DNA from: Ryuthela nishihirai | Taxonomy: Eukaryota; Arthropoda; Arachnida; Araneae; Heptathelidae | Reading direction: 5' to 3' | Assembly: GCA_038380435.1 (NCBI GenBank) | Contig: JAWZYU010000058.1 | Location: 930,001 to 994,000 of the forward strand | DNA length: 64,000 nucleotides | Shown here: in pieces, positions 1 through 12,112 of the stretch | How the letters are laid out: each line of letters begins with the position of its first letter | Numbering within the stretch: position 1 is the stretch's first letter | Notes under the pieces: model-generated | What the model saw: only the letters and a program-made list of their open reading frames with translations | Told to the model about the DNA's origin: nothing | Database searches by the model: none | Position numbers and translations under genes: made by a program

Positions 1-24
1 TTTGTGACTTAACGGTGATATACT

Positions 25-914
25 ATGGCTGTACCTAGGAAAATCATCACAAGAAAGGTATTTGATTGTCCTATATTTGGTACACCTAAAGATTTTTCAT
101 CAAACAAGCTTCCTACTGGTGAGGACGTGATTCGGTGTTCTTCACAGGAGAGATTAGGTGTTGTTCACATGAGATCCTGGTCCCTAGTCACACTCGAGGT
201 GGTTGACAACAGCAAATCGAACTCTCAGACTGTACTTAAGTGAAGAAAGTCCCACACCTGAACTTCAAGAAATAGTTGTATTTATTTTGAAGTCATACAT
301 GACAATGTGGTTTAGTATTAAAATAAGTAAATACTTTACAGAGGGACCAAAACTTGTGTACCAATCAATACAATCTTCAAGGTACCTGCCTGAAGATTTA
401 CGTAATATTGTCGATCCTGTGATCGAACGAAATGGCTTTTTCGCTCATCCCGAACGTTTAATATTAGCCATGACACAAGATAATACATAACACATAAGAG
501 AGCTCGGACTTCGACGAATTCTAAAGGCGAGACAGTTAGATCAAAAGAGAACAACTATCAGAACATTCATGCCGCCAAAACACAATTTCAAGGCTCAAGA
601 CTACTCGAAAATAATTAACTGGATGGACTGTGATTTATCTTCTCCCCCATTATTAAAAGGTATCAAGTGACGATGAGATTAAATCACATATTCAAAGTGA
701 CTCAGTCCCTAATTGGGATATAACATTCAAGACATTCCCAGTTCACACACAGGCAGTTGAACGATGTGTGAAACTCGTGACAGAAGCCTCAAGAAAGGTT
801 TGCGGAGCTGAGTCTAGGGATGGTTTTATCAGAACAACTCTGCTGTCAAGGTCAACCATGCCTAACTTCGCCCATAAATCAGATTTCAAAGTACCTTCAG
901 CTAAGAATGAGTGA
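25..914 (+). pseudogene. Broken coding relic of an unidentified protein family
   Basis: Three reading frames carry what looks like one decayed protein. The first (25 to about 165) holds the peptide NKLPTGEDVIRC. The second (203-490) continues past a TAA stop to about 663. A one-base shift then leads to a third, ending with a TGA at 912-914 and containing the stretch VHTQAVERCVKLVTEAS. The last 80 codons read cleanly and are rich in ordinary amino acids, so this is probably ex-coding. The pattern recalls a repetitive uncharacterised protein family of invertebrates, with N- and C-terminal parts joined after an internal loss. That resemblance is from memory and untested. No catalytic motif is recognised, and it could be a transposon ORF. 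It lies at the window edge, so upstream sequence may be missing. Confidence 0.45.
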
Positions 915-2140
915 AAACGGAGATGTTCAATTGTTCAACATGAGTACCCTAATATATATATCTCCTCAAAACTCGTTGTTTTGGTAACATTTTATGGAGG
1001 AAAATATTTTGCAGTCAGTAAAATCAATTAACATATATTTATTTTCGTTTATAATTAAGTTTTTGTTTATTTCTCAGAAGGTGCAAGACTGTAAAACACA
1101 TATTACATTTTCTACTTATGAATTTTTGTAATTGATTTTTTAACATGCTGCATGGATATTTGCCAATCTTTCTATTGCTTTTCGCTTGTATTTATCTGTT
1201 TGTGGATTTATCAAAACAGTTGTTCTACCATATCTTTCAAACGCGACTGACAAACTTCATGACTTATATTTTCATGTGCAAAATGTAACATTATTATGCA
1301 GGGAGTGTCAGAGATTATAAGGAATTCACCACCCTCGCTTTCTTTCCCGTTAAAAAAGACAGAAATGTGAAAACGAGTAATAGTCCATACCCAATTGACC
1401 CTCCGTGCTTTCTTCCTTAAAAAGTGGAAAAAAATGAAAATAATTTTTCCACTGTATCTTAAGGATTGAAGGGCCGAAGATAAACAAATCATGCGTCGAA
1501 TGAAAATTTCTGACATGGGGCATTTACTCCCTGTTTCTTGCCCTCTAAGAAAAGGCCAAAAAGGAAACAATTATTCGCTATAACGACGGAATGAAATGGC
1601 CGAAAATAACTAGGTATGAGTCAAATGCAAGGTTTTATAGGTGAGGTATGTTACAGGTTAATAAAAATTCGAGATCTCTGTTTCTCCCTCTAAATAAGGA
1701 AATAATGAAAATCAGCGCCTAGATTTATGAGTTGTGTTAAGTAAAAGCTCATATGAGGAATATCGTAAATTGTTTCGAATTTCATCTCCCTCATCACCAG
1801 AAAAAGTGGCGGATTTTCGCGGAGGTGTACCTTAACGGAGTTACATCTCAAATTAAAATGTGTGACACCTCATAGGTCATGGACTTCCTTAAACAGGACT
1901 TTAGAAACAGGTTGAAGAGAAATGTGGTCGAAATGTATGAGTCATATATGTAAATTTCTGCAGATAAATATTTCAGTGACAAAAATCAAACATATAAATA
2001 AATTGGAAATATATATATCATCCCATATTCGCCCTACATAGTACAAAATAAAATAAAGCGAATCGATGCTTCAGTCAGTTACATTGAGAATTATTTCCGC
2101 TAACCTTCATTGTGCCTCTGTGAAAAAGATCCGGTGAATA
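915..2140. other. AT-rich intergenic stretch, nothing recognised
   Basis: This stretch is AT-rich with short ORFs only. A 119-codon minus-strand ORF (1211-1570) shows no motif or family composition and is not accepted as a gene. Confidence 0.5.
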
Positions 2141-2144
2141 GTAT

Positions 2145-2345
2145 ATTAAATAGTACCACGTGTGTAGGAGAGCATAATTTGTCGCGTTAAAAAACACGCT
2201 ATTTTGTCTTAAAGGAAGACGTCCATTTGTCTCGTAGCAGGAGTCTATTGGATCTCCTTCCCCATCAGACTATGGTGACTTTGTGACCTAGCCATTTATC
2301 CAGTTTTGTGCAGAAAAAGGCATCTTAGGGTAAACCAATGCAACA
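2145..2345 (+). repeat. Decayed tRNA-derived SINE, body only
   Basis: The order of blocks matches better copies at 4713 and 57884: GAGAGCATA, then GTTAAAAAACACGC, then TTGTCTCG, then CTAGCCATTTA, then GTGCAGAAAAAGGCAT. The tRNA-like head is not visible. It is strongly diverged, hence old. Confidence 0.6.
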
Positions 2346-2689
2346 AGAATGAGTTAGGAAAACTGATGTGTTATTAGGTATTTCTAGTGATTAACTGACA
2401 GAGCAGTTAGGGAGCTATACCGCTGTTCCAAAGAAATACTTTATTATGTTAGTTTTATTTCAGGCAGTATTAACTTCAACTTGACTATAGTCTGAGTAGG
2501 GTATATTTATACAGGATAAGGCTTGGGAATCGGTTGGGTTTTTTACTTCTGAGGAATAATTTTCTCACAGAAAAGAAAACTGAGTTAGTAAGTTATCTTC
2601 CGCACAGCTCAGACACTAAAACTTGATAGCACAAAGAGATCATCATATTTTTGGAGGTTATTAAAGTTAAAATTCACCACACACAAAGT

Positions 2690-2935
2690 GCAAATTACTT
2701 TTAAAATTTAGAGTTTCATATTTCTACATTTTGCTGTAATTCTTTCTATCCCACGTTATTGGTAAAGAGCATTATAAAATATCGTTTCTCGTCATTAGTG
2801 TAGAAAAAGAATTATTTGTCTTCCTTTTGTCGAAACGAATTGATCCATTTTGTTATATTTGTATCCATACACAAAGACTACAGAAAAAGAAATTTTAGAA
2901 ACATTACACTACTTTCGTTTTGCATTTAACAAATG
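2690..2935 (+). repeat. Dispersed repeat, copy without MITE
   Basis: The sequence from TTCTACATTTTGCTGTA through GGTAAAGAGCATTATAAAAT to TTTGTATCCATACA matches 10770-11150, where a palindromic MITE interrupts it. Part of it (about 2850-2930) also recurs inverted at about 3985-4065. The family is not recognised. Confidence 0.6.
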
Positions 2936-3584
2936 ATGCGAAAAAATAAGGTTTCCAGTGGCAGGAATGATTAGAAAGTTGTTTATTGCAATCCTTGCAA
3001 CTCCGTTTCCTGGAAAAAATGATGTAATGAAAATGGGCAATATCAAACCCTGGATTTTATGTTTTGTATTTTAAACACTAGCTTAGTTGTCATTTCCTAA
3101 AACCATCAATTACGTTTTCAGAATAGGTGCCAAAAATCTAAATTAGCAGCAAAATCCGTCATTTCAAATTCCCTCTAATATCTTGAAGTGGCGACTCTTG
3201 CTGCTGAACTTCAAGTATCTTGTATCTATTAGCTTAAAAAATCAATTTATTGTCTTCCTTGCTATTTAAGAGTATTGTCCAAGCCTTTACGCTTGTCTCT
3301 TAGAAAACAGATTTTTATGAAAACAGAAAAAAATTCTTTAAAACTTACCCTTAAAAACCTTCTTACTTCTCTCGAATCGTCGAGAGAAGACAAACATGAT
3401 TATCGCCAAAATTATATAAATGGAGACCTTGATCACAAGAAGTATCGCAGCACTAAAATATTCTAAGGCTCTCCTCTTAAAATTGAAATTTCGGTGTACA
3501 ATCAATTCAGTCTCTAATCTTAAGCAGGAAATTAAGCGACTAACTTCGACAAGAATCCGAAATCTCAGAATTCTATGGCCGGTA

Positions 3585-3850
3585 CCGTGACGTCAGTAAT
3601 CCAAGTGTTTAGTCAGTAGCTTAACGAATCATAGGTGAATAGGTGGACAGAAAGTTCGCTATTGTTCACCTTTCGTCGTGACATCATTGATGGGAGTAGT
3701 GGTCAGTGCCTCGGGCATAAAGTTAGCATAAAAGAGTCATTTGGCACAAAGTCACTACAATACAAGTGGACAATACTGGTTTTATGGAAGGGGGTAAGTT
3801 GAGGGTTGGACTTTTCTCCCCAATGGAACTTGCAGTAAAATTACAGCTTA
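3585..3850 (+). repeat. Unclassified dispersed repeat, copy A
   Basis: It shares ordered blocks with 3880-4570 and 12113-12660: CAGTAGCTTAAC, AATCATAGGTGAA, GACATCATTGATG, AGTGGTCAGTGCCTCGGGCAT and GGGTAAG. It has no coding capacity. Copies A and B lie in direct tandem. Confidence 0.6.
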
Positions 3851-3879
3851 TCCCATATGTCAATAATGTCAAAATCTCA

Positions 3880-4570
3880 GTAATCCGTTAGTATGATCAG
3901 TAGCTTAACCAATCGTAGGCGAAACGTTTTACAGAGCTGCGAATTTACGAAAGGTAAAGATTGTGGAATGTGGAAAAAAGGTTAAATGCAAAACGAAAGT
4001 AGTGTAATTGCTTCTAAAAATTCTTTTTCTGTACTCTTTGTGTGTGGATACAAATATATTGTTCCATATATCCGGTATTGGTCACCTTTTGTCTTTGCGA
4101 TTAGTCATCATTGATGTAAGTATTGGTCATTGCCTCGGGCATAACTTCTGAATTCAAGATTTATTTGAGGAAAAGTTTCTACAATAGAAGGACCGAACCG
4201 GATATGCTAAAAAGGGTAAGATGAGAGTGGGACTTGGTGCCTCGCTGGATCTTGCCTATCACTACTAAAGGGTGCTTTTGCTCAATATTGGTCTCTACTT
4301 TCTCTAGGACAGCTTCCCCTCCCCCCAATTTTCATTTATATATCCTGGCTTAATACAACATATAACTTACCCATTTTTTACGTGCTCAAAATTTTATCTC
4401 TCACACTTAATATCATATCTGTTTAATACGACTTTATGAGATAAAATATGCGATTGAAAATGTGGTGTAGAGGTATCTTAAATATAAATACTATTGACTT
4501 TAGTTAAAATCCAGTATATGTATCTTGTTACTGGAACAGGAAACTCATATATCCTTTGTAAAAACATAAA
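3880..4570 (+). repeat. Unclassified dispersed repeat, copy B
   Basis: This is the longest alignable partner of the copy at 12113, with blocks CAGTAGCTTAACCAATC, TATTGGTCACC, CTACAATAG, GGGTAAGATGA, AATACAACATATAA and TTACTGGAACAGG in the same order. About 3950-4075 holds extra sequence that is an inverted partial copy of 2850-2930, so an insertion split this repeat. Confidence 0.6.
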
Positions 4571-4712
4571 ATTATGCTATATTCCAAAATGTCCCATGAT
4601 ATTTTCCCCTAGAAACGAGTTCACAATTACTTCTCAATTTATATATATATCTAATTATATCAAATACTGTAACACACATTTCCAAGGTATACGATAGTAT
4701 ACGGCGTATATC

Positions 4713-5037
4713 TATACCCAGCTGGGTCAGCGTTGAGATTAGCTACACAAACTCCCTGCCCTACCCACGGTTAGTATGGGACACTGACGAACTTCAAAAG
4801 TCCATCGTACTTTATATGGGATGTACAGCCATCGCACCATATATGGAAGAGCCATGGCAATGTGCACGTTAAAGAACACACTGGATGGCCTTGATGGGAG
4901 GCTACCATCTGTCTCCCAAAAAGCTGTTCCAGTGGGTACCCTTCCCCATACTTCTCTGATCCTTCGGGGTCCTTAAGACCTGGTAATTTAGCCCATTGTG
5001 GGCAAAAAAAATGCCGCTCAGAGGTAAAAGAACCCAG
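4713..5037 (+). repeat. tRNA-derived SINE, head truncated
   Basis: It begins in the end of the tRNA-like head (CCCAGCTGGGTCAGCG). It then has the family body: CCTGCCCTACCCACGG, GTGCACGTTAAAGAACAC, TCTGTCTCCC and TTTAGCCCATTGTGGGC. It ends GCCGCTCAGAGGTAAAA. Confidence 0.8.
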
Positions 5038-5711
5038 CCGGAAACGTTTCTATTCTGGATTAAGTTTTCAATCTTTTCCTTTTCTGCATACTCTTTCCGC
5101 TTTTAAAATTTGGATTACACAGCATTGTACGTCATTATGTTGTATTGTTTAAGCGCTAATTTAAATTGAACCAAACACTGCAGATTACAATAAAGAGCGG
5201 AAAACTCAGTGGATACAAATCAAAACATCTCTTTTAGGTTTGGACAATTTTTTTGATTTCAGAAAATTTGATATAATATTTAGCTATGAGAATGGAGTAA
5301 CAAATCTCATATTTATATATACTGTATATTATCCATCTATTAAGAAATTTTTAAACTCTACTAAAGCAAAGGAAAAGTTTCTTAATCGAACACAGAAATT
5401 TTCCTCATATTTTCGCATCCCCTCTCTACATGTGGGATATTTTTTCTAGACTGTGACAGAAATTTACGATATGAGTTTTAATAATCGAAACTATATTATT
5501 ATTAAGTAATTAAATATTGGGAAACATAAGAATTCATCAAAATGATTTTTTCTCAATTTTACCGATATTCATATATAAAATTCCATTTGACAATGAACTA
5601 GCAACATGAGATAAATCCTTCGGTGAAATTGTCGGAATATATATTACGTATATATTAGAGAAAAGGAAAATTTTGTCTACTCTTATGCAATACAGAAACT
5701 GAATTGTATTT

Positions 5712-7662
5712 AAATGCATCTAATATAGAAAGAAGAAAGTTTGTTTGTTTGTGTGTCTGTCCGCTTATGCACTCGGCTCCGAGAAAACCTAGAGACTTCA
5801 AACTTTGCATGAACTTTCTCTTCACCGAGGGCCAGAATATGGGCTATATCCGAATCTCTGTGGTGAATCCAAATTGGCGTGACGGGTTGGAATATCTCAA
5901 AATTATAATAGACTTGCCATTAACGGTTGAATTTTATTCAAAATAAATGTTGCCGTCAATAAATTAAAAAAAAAGGATAAATCCGATTGACTAATATTCC
6001 GTGATAAACTCATTGTTCAGTTTCTGGGTTCAGTTTCTTCGAGCATCCTTCGATATTGAAGTTGTTCTAATTTGGCAGGAGCAGAACATGAGATTCTTTG
6101 TTTAAATAAAAGCTTCAAACCAAAATTTGTATCAGAAGTTAAAATCATCAATTTCATTTGAAAAATATGCAAAAATTAATAAAAATATATAGAAATAATT
6201 ACTAGATGTTTTAAGTATTATGTTTAGTAATAAATAATTTGATTTAATATTAATATTTTCTTAATACCTTTACATATTTTATGCACTTCAGACCATAGCT
6301 AATTTTCTTTTGCTATAAAGTTACACATGCCTGGCAAATTGCATCCGATTAACTATGGTGGGTAACAAGTGATTTGTAAAGTTCGATTATCTGAGCGAGG
6401 AGTTACCGGTTTTAATTTACAAACTACTAGCATGAGGAAGTTTATGGGTACCTCGAACTGTGTACATTTCGTTAGTGCCCTGAAGGGAAAAAATGACCAA
6501 TGGGTGGGATTAGGTTGTTTTATTTCTGAGCGGTAGTTTTTTCACACAATGGGCTAAATGGTCAGGTCACAAGGACCACGAAGTCTCAGACAAAGTTGTG
6601 CGAAGGGACCCACTAGATGGTAGCCTTTCGTCAAGACCATTCAGTGTGTTCTTTAAAGTGCACAGGATATGGCTCTCCTGCTCAGGTGACCAATGCTTAA
6701 AGTCACATCCGACGGGACAACAGCCTTTCCAAGTTCATCACTGTCACCTACTAACAGTGGGCAGGGCGGGAAATTTCATGGAGATTAATCTCAACGCTCA
6801 CCCAACTAGGACTGTAACCTAGGAACTATAGATTACAAGCCTGGCGCACAATTGACTGAGCCACCCCCCAGAGGATATCTATTCTAATGATAATTATGTC
6901 AAATGAAAACTGCGATATGGAGAGTGCCATCTATTCTGCATTTTTGGAAAGTTTCAGACCCGAGCAACGCCGAGTAAATCTGCTATTATGCTATAGTGTT
7001 CTCCTCTGTAAATGGAAGGTTCATGCAAAGTTTGGTATCTCTAGCTCTTGTGGGAGCTGACTGAATAAACGAACAAACAAACTTTCTTCTTTATATATTA
7101 GATTTGTAGGTACTTTTATTAGCTTTCGTATATTTTTCAATTTAAATTAATGATTTTAACTTCCCATACGAATCCAGATTTTGTTCCGCTCGTTCTAAAT
7201 TAGAACGGCTACAAGATCCACGGACGGTCGACCTAGCAAAATGAACATGAGTTTATCACGCGAAATCAAAATCAAATTAGTTTGATGAACTCATTATTTC
7301 AAATTTAATGGTGGCAACAATTATTTTGAATGACTTTCAACTGTTAATGTTTAACCATGAGAAATCAGATATTAGTTTAGTCTATTGTATCCCTTTTTTC
7401 AAATTTATTGGTGGCAGCATCTATTTTGAATAAAATTCAACCGTTAATGTTAAATCTATGGGAATTTTTGGAAATTCAAACCCGCCCAGCCCATTTTCGG
7501 TTGACCCCAGTGAGTTAGAAAATAGCCTATATTCTTCCGCAGGGTGAAGGGAACTTTCATGCAAAGTTTGAAGCCTCTAGCACTTCTGGGGGCAGAGTGC
7601 AAAAACGGACAGACACACAAAGAAACAACCAAACTAACTTTTTTCTTTATATATTAAATGGA
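5712..7662. mobile_element. Element with about 250 bp inverted arms
   Basis: The left arm (5712-5965) and right arm (7395-7662) are inverted copies. Left CATCTAATATAGAAAGAAG matches the complement of the right end. Shared inner blocks include TTCAAACTTTGCATGAAC and the complement of TTTTGAATAAAATTCAACCG. A second partial right arm ends at about 7104. No transposase ORF is visible, so it is a non-autonomous DNA element or foldback-type repeat. Target duplications are not resolvable because the terminal bases (TTAAATG) belong partly to the repeat. A SINE at 6512-6873 is inserted inside. Confidence 0.6.
6512..6873 (-). repeat. tRNA-derived SINE, full length, old
   Basis: On the minus strand it starts with a tRNA-like head (complement of CTGGCGCACAATTGACTGAG) followed by the body blocks. 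It ends at the complement of TTTCTGAGCGG. It sits inside the inverted-arm element and is therefore younger than it. Confidence 0.75.
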
Positions 7663-7854
7663 AGGCTATTAAAGATTCTTATTCAGCATATTTCATATTG
7701 GAAATAAATTCTTTTTCCATATATAGTGTGTTTTAATAATTGTATTTATTTTGTCGGAAGTCAAGCAATAAAGTCTTTATTAATGCATGAGAAATAAAAG
7801 CAAATGTTATTCTAATGGTGCAAATGGTATTAATCAAAGGATATCTGCTATTGT

Positions 7855-8060
7855 ATAGCTGGGCCAGCCTCGGTCAGTAGGCGGCACCGATGGACTTCGA
7901 AAACCTGCCATCTGTCGGATGGGACATTAAGCCGTGACTTGATATGCCACAGAGAGAGCCATACCCTGTGCACGTTGAAGAACACGGTGGATGGCCTTCA
8001 TGGGAGACTACCACAGGCGTCCCAACACCTGTCCAGTGGATCACCTCCCGGAACCAATAT
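7855..8060 (+). repeat. tRNA-derived SINE fragment
   Basis: It shows GCTGGGCCAGC, CGGTCAGTAGGCGGCACCGA, GGATGGGACATTAAGCCGTG, GTGCACGTTGAAGAACAC and the ATGGCCTTCATGGGAG block. It breaks off after CCTGTCCAGTGGATC, so its 3' third is missing. Confidence 0.75.
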
Positions 8061-8604
8061 TTTTAGTTTGGGGGCACGACCTTAGTCTTAGGAGAGGCCT
8101 GGAATTCGTAATATTTCAGGGGACAAATCGCTTTGTTAGAAGGCATGAGAGGATTAACAAACACACTAAAGCTTAATTATTTTCCTTCTGGCTATCCCGT
8201 TGTTTAAGGGCAGTGGGTGGAGTAGAGAAATATTAATCTTCCCTGCTAACCACAGATTGCATCTGCCAAGTTCAAGCTAAGAAAAAAATCTGAATCTAGG
8301 GAGGGAGCAAGACGGCCTCTTGTCCTCCCCTAGATAACAGCGAATGTTCTAAATTCCATTGAGAATGCGTATAATGGGAATAGAGGCAAAAATTATGAAA
8401 ATTATTTACATTTCAATTCCTTTTTGAAGAAATATTTTAAAGAGCTGGAGAACGAATTTTGAAATGCTATAATGCATTGAAAATAGAGTCGTGTGTCCCA
8501 CACTTTTGCATTTTTTGGCTCAGTTGTGTTCTAGATCCGGCCTGCTTCGAGACAATGAGTTCTGGATGTCAGAGTGGGAGGGCAAGATACGTTTTCTAGT
8601 TGGG

Positions 8605-8960
8605 TGGTCATTTCTTCTCTCAGCACTAATTTTTGCACAAAATGGGCTAAATAGCCAGATCACAAGGAACCGAAGCATGTAGAAAGGGGATATGTTGGAC
8701 AGCTGTTAGTGAAGTCTTGTCCAGGTCATGCAACGTCACCTTCAACGAGCACAAGATATTGCTCTGTGTGTCTGTCACCATGCTTTAATTTTGCATCCGA
8801 CGTAGTGATATTCTTTCAGACACGTCAGTGCTCTCTTGCTTACCGAGGACAAGGAAGGGTGATTAGTGTTAATATATCTTAAAGCTGACACAATTGGCGC
8901 TCGAACCTGTAAACTCCGATTTCCAGCCAAGCACGCTGGCGATTAGGCGACCCCCTAACG
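8605..8960 (-). repeat. tRNA-derived SINE, strongly diverged
   Basis: Minus-strand copy. The 3' end is at TCTCAGCACTAATTTTTGCAC (about 8618), the body includes ATGGGCTAAATAGCCAGATC and ACAGCTGTTAG, and the tRNA-like head ends near GGCGATTAGGCGACCCCC at about 8956. Many substitutions mark it as old. Confidence 0.65.
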
Positions 8961-9885
8961 ACAGGTTTTCGTATAATGAGTTGTGACACCCAGGCGGCAA
9001 GGACGAAAATTCCTAGTAGGGTAAATAAGGTTCATTGTCATGTATCGTCGCTTTATTTTTGGTTACGATACGTCACTGTAATATTGGTGAAATGACCAGT
9101 TAAGCAGTCTACAGTCGTTTGCACCGATGTGTGCTTAAGCCCTTTTAGTTAAGTCAATGACCTACTCTCACAAGTGATCTGTAGTAAATATTTTTATGCA
9201 GATAGTGTTTCTGTTTTCAAGGTGCATAACTTCAGACGTCATTAGGTAAACAATGTACAATCGGAATGCTATCTCACTGACTAGATAAGAAATGATAAAA
9301 TCAAATGTTTACAATCTTCATTTACCTAGACATTATTTTTGAGAAAAATTGCATTCCAAGCGAAAGCACAAATGTTTACTACCTATTGCAGAGTGTAACA
9401 AATTTTTATTTATATGCTGAGAAAAATTAAACGGCTCTTGCACTGATTCAGAAATTGTGAAATATCCATGTGTAATTTGGTCCACCTCTTCTTCGTCGCA
9501 CTCTGTTTCTTAGCACAAATGGTCTCACTGGATCTCACAGATACCTGATATATTTCTTGATATTAAACAGCTGCACGACGGTTTTGGTTTTTATTAATTT
9601 AAATCTTATTCTTATCATTGAGGTATATATTAATATTTTTGGCCATAAATAAGTGTCCTTTTCTATTTTCAATAACCAATATTTCGCGGTTTTATATTTG
9701 TAAATGACATCAAAGTATATCTAAATATTACACCAGAAATAATCTAACGTATATATGTATATATGAGATGTCTACCTGTTTCTTACTGTTTCCCTCTTTT
9801 CAGAACGCCCGAAATATTTGCTCCCCCCCAACAACCGAAAAAAATCACTCTTTTATAAAGTGTTACGAATTGCTTCTAAAATTAT
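8961..9885. other. AT-rich stretch, nothing recognised
   Basis: No ORF, RNA gene or repeat family is recognised here; only AT-rich sequence with short TATATA runs. Confidence 0.5.
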
Positions 9886-9889
9886 AAGC

Positions 9890-10530
9890 CCTAGAGAATG
9901 GCAAAACTTGGATACTGCTTCCTCAAAATGTAACTTAAACCGACGTAAATGTTTGGGCCTGCAAAACTTTTTCACCATCTCAAACCTTTCCTCTAGCCCG
10001 TTCAATATCGTTAGGCATTGCTTTTAAACGTTTAGCGATAGAACCACAAAATACAGAAACACAAAATACACTCTCAGTTTACTGTTTTCCCTAATCCGTA
10101 CTTAAATCAATCTAATAGTTCGAACGACCAAAATTTTCTCTTTCCCCCAAAAAAAATAGTTCCGTAACTAAGCCTTTTAAAATCTGACAGCAGCAACTTC
10201 TAAGCGACAAGAGCTTGAACTGCCACCCGGAGTATACTGTTTCCTCTACTCATGATTTAGACTATCGTAAATGTTTGGACCCAAAATTTACCTTCACGTC
10301 AAATAGTGGTAGGAGCCGTTAAACGAAAATACCCAGAAACTCCCACTTTGTATACAGTTTCGTCTAATCCTAACTTAATCGACATTACCGTTAGGATATC
10401 CAAAAGTTTTTTTTTTCCTAAATAAATTAACCCATCCTCACCACGGATTAGAAAAATACTAGCTCCTTCTTCTAAATGTTAAGAACTAGCAGAGGAAAAT
10501 TCTGTTCTTCTAATCGTAACTAATAGCAAT
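9890..10530. repeat. Degenerate tandem repeat, about 125-167 bp units
   Basis: A block of the form ATACTGTTTCCTCTAATC..TAACTTAA recurs near 9911, 10078, 10233, 10358 and 10500. It is usually followed by CGTAAATGTTTGG or a variant. Spacing varies (167, 155, 125, 142), as expected of an old tandem or satellite array with indels. Confidence 0.5.
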
Positions 10531-10739
10531 GTAACGGCTTTGTTGCTTAATTATTTAACTTTTATAATTATTATTTACGCTTTTCTTTCTATATTTATTT
10601 TACATTCTTTATTTATTTTAAATTTTAATTAATTGTTTTCTATTTTCCTTATATATTTCTTTATTTTTTTAATACTTTTACTTCTGAAGCTCCCGATTAA
10701 ACTTTGCTCTCATGAGTTTAATAGGAAGACTTACCTGAA

Positions 10740-11155
10740 TAGAGCAATAACATCGTAAAATGTCAGTTTTCAAACTTGGAATTTCGCATTACTACATTTT
10801 GCTGTACAGTAGATCAAAAAATATTCAAACACTATGGTTGATTACAGAATTCAGAAAAAAAATATCTGGCAAAGTTTTTTTTTTAAAATTAGTGATCTGG
10901 CAACCTTCGTGTACAGTACACGAACGTTGCCAGATCACTAATTTTAAAATGAAATCTTTGCCAGATTATTTTCTGAATTCTGTAATCAACCAGGTGTTTG
11001 AATATTTTTTTAGCGACTCTACCTGTTATAACCCACTTTATGGTAAAGAGCGTTATAAAATATCAATTCCCTTCATTGTAGACAGGAATATTTTGTTTTC
11101 CTTTCTCCAAACGAATTCATCTATTTCGTGATATTTGTATCAATACATAAATACA
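10740..11155 (+). repeat. Dispersed repeat interrupted by a MITE
   Basis: The flanks match 2690-2900: CTACATTTTGCTGTA before the MITE and GGTAAAGAGCGTTATAAAAT after it. The repeat is cut at about 11156 by an RTE fragment. Confidence 0.65.
10807..11025. mobile_element. Palindromic mariner-type MITE
   Basis: Almost the whole 219 bp is one inverted repeat centred at about 10917. Each arm carries TATTCAAACAC, GGTTGATTACAGAATTC, ATCTGGCAAAG and AGTGATCTGGCAAC (or complements). The terminal sequence CAGT..TCAAAAAA..TATTC and the TA at the left edge suggest the Tc1/mariner superfamily. The empty counterpart at 2734-2750 confirms insertion. The right edge is slightly degraded. Confidence 0.75.
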
Positions 11156-12112
11156 ATTTGGAATATCTTTTATGATAAAGGCATGGATCCTAAGGATTTT
11201 ACCAGAGCTATTATTATCCCTATTTTCAAAAAAGGTGATCGCAGTTCTTGTGATAACTATAGGGGTATCAGCCTACTCTCTGTTCCAGGTAAAGTTCTTT
11301 GCATGATTGTGCTTAATAGAATTAAGAATCTGGTTGACAGGCAATTGCGTGATGAGCTATGTAGATTCAGAAGTGGTAGGGGATGTGTGGATCAGATATT
11401 TTCATTTAGGAATATTCTTCAGAAACGTTTAGAGTTTCAGAAACCTGTAGTATTTTTACAGATTTCAAAAAGGCTTTTGACTCTGTTGATCATCATAATT
11501 TGTGGTTGATTGTGATATCATATGGTATACCAGACAAGTTAGTTAACATAATGAAAGCTCTCTATAATAACACTGAGTCGTGTGTGAGAGTTGGTAAGGC
11601 TTCTAGCAATTGGTTTAACATTACTTCTGGTGTTCAACAAGGGTACATTTTTGTCTTTTTTTCTCTTTAGTTTGATTATTGATTACCTGCAAGGGAAAGA
11701 TTTTGGACTTAAATGGTTTTGAAATATGAAAATTGCTGATGTAGATTATGCTGATGATTTAGCCCTTTTGTCAAATGATATTGATGAGATGAACTCTTTC
11801 ACTCGAGATGTTGATGAGACTGGTTTGGTTACAAATAGAGAGAAAATTAAAGTTATGAAAACTGTAATGCAGGCTTTGATTTATTTAATCTGGAGCTGGT
11901 GTTACAGTTTAATTATCTTGGGAGCTATGTAACAGATAATGGTAATATGCGACCTAGGATGAGGGGGGCAGGCAATGTTAGACAGGACCTTGTTAAAATT
12001 GGTGTGCAGTGGCCAGATACAGCAGATGTAGCTCATCACAGATATGCTTGGGGAACTAAATTGCACGGTCTGGTTGGATCTCCGCAACCCATGGCTGCTT
12101 GAGGATGATTAT
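11156..12112 (+). pseudogene. RTE-like LINE, 5'-truncated and deleted
   Basis: Starts inside the reverse transcriptase region. Frame 11135-11509 contains FKKGDRSSCDNYRGISLL and FRSGRGCVDQIFS, then a frameshift destroys motif A. A later frame (11726-11932) keeps VDYADDLALL, the YADD active-site motif. About 11950-11965 an internal deletion joins the end of the RT region to the 3' tail. The 3' end is CATGGCTGCTTGAGGATGAT at 12090-12109, matching the family terminus. It is an inactive fragment embedded between halves of unclassified repeats. Confidence 0.85.

Noticed and set aside
1211..1570. 119-codon minus-strand ORF
   Set aside because: No recognisable motif, low-complexity aromatic composition and no related copy in the window.
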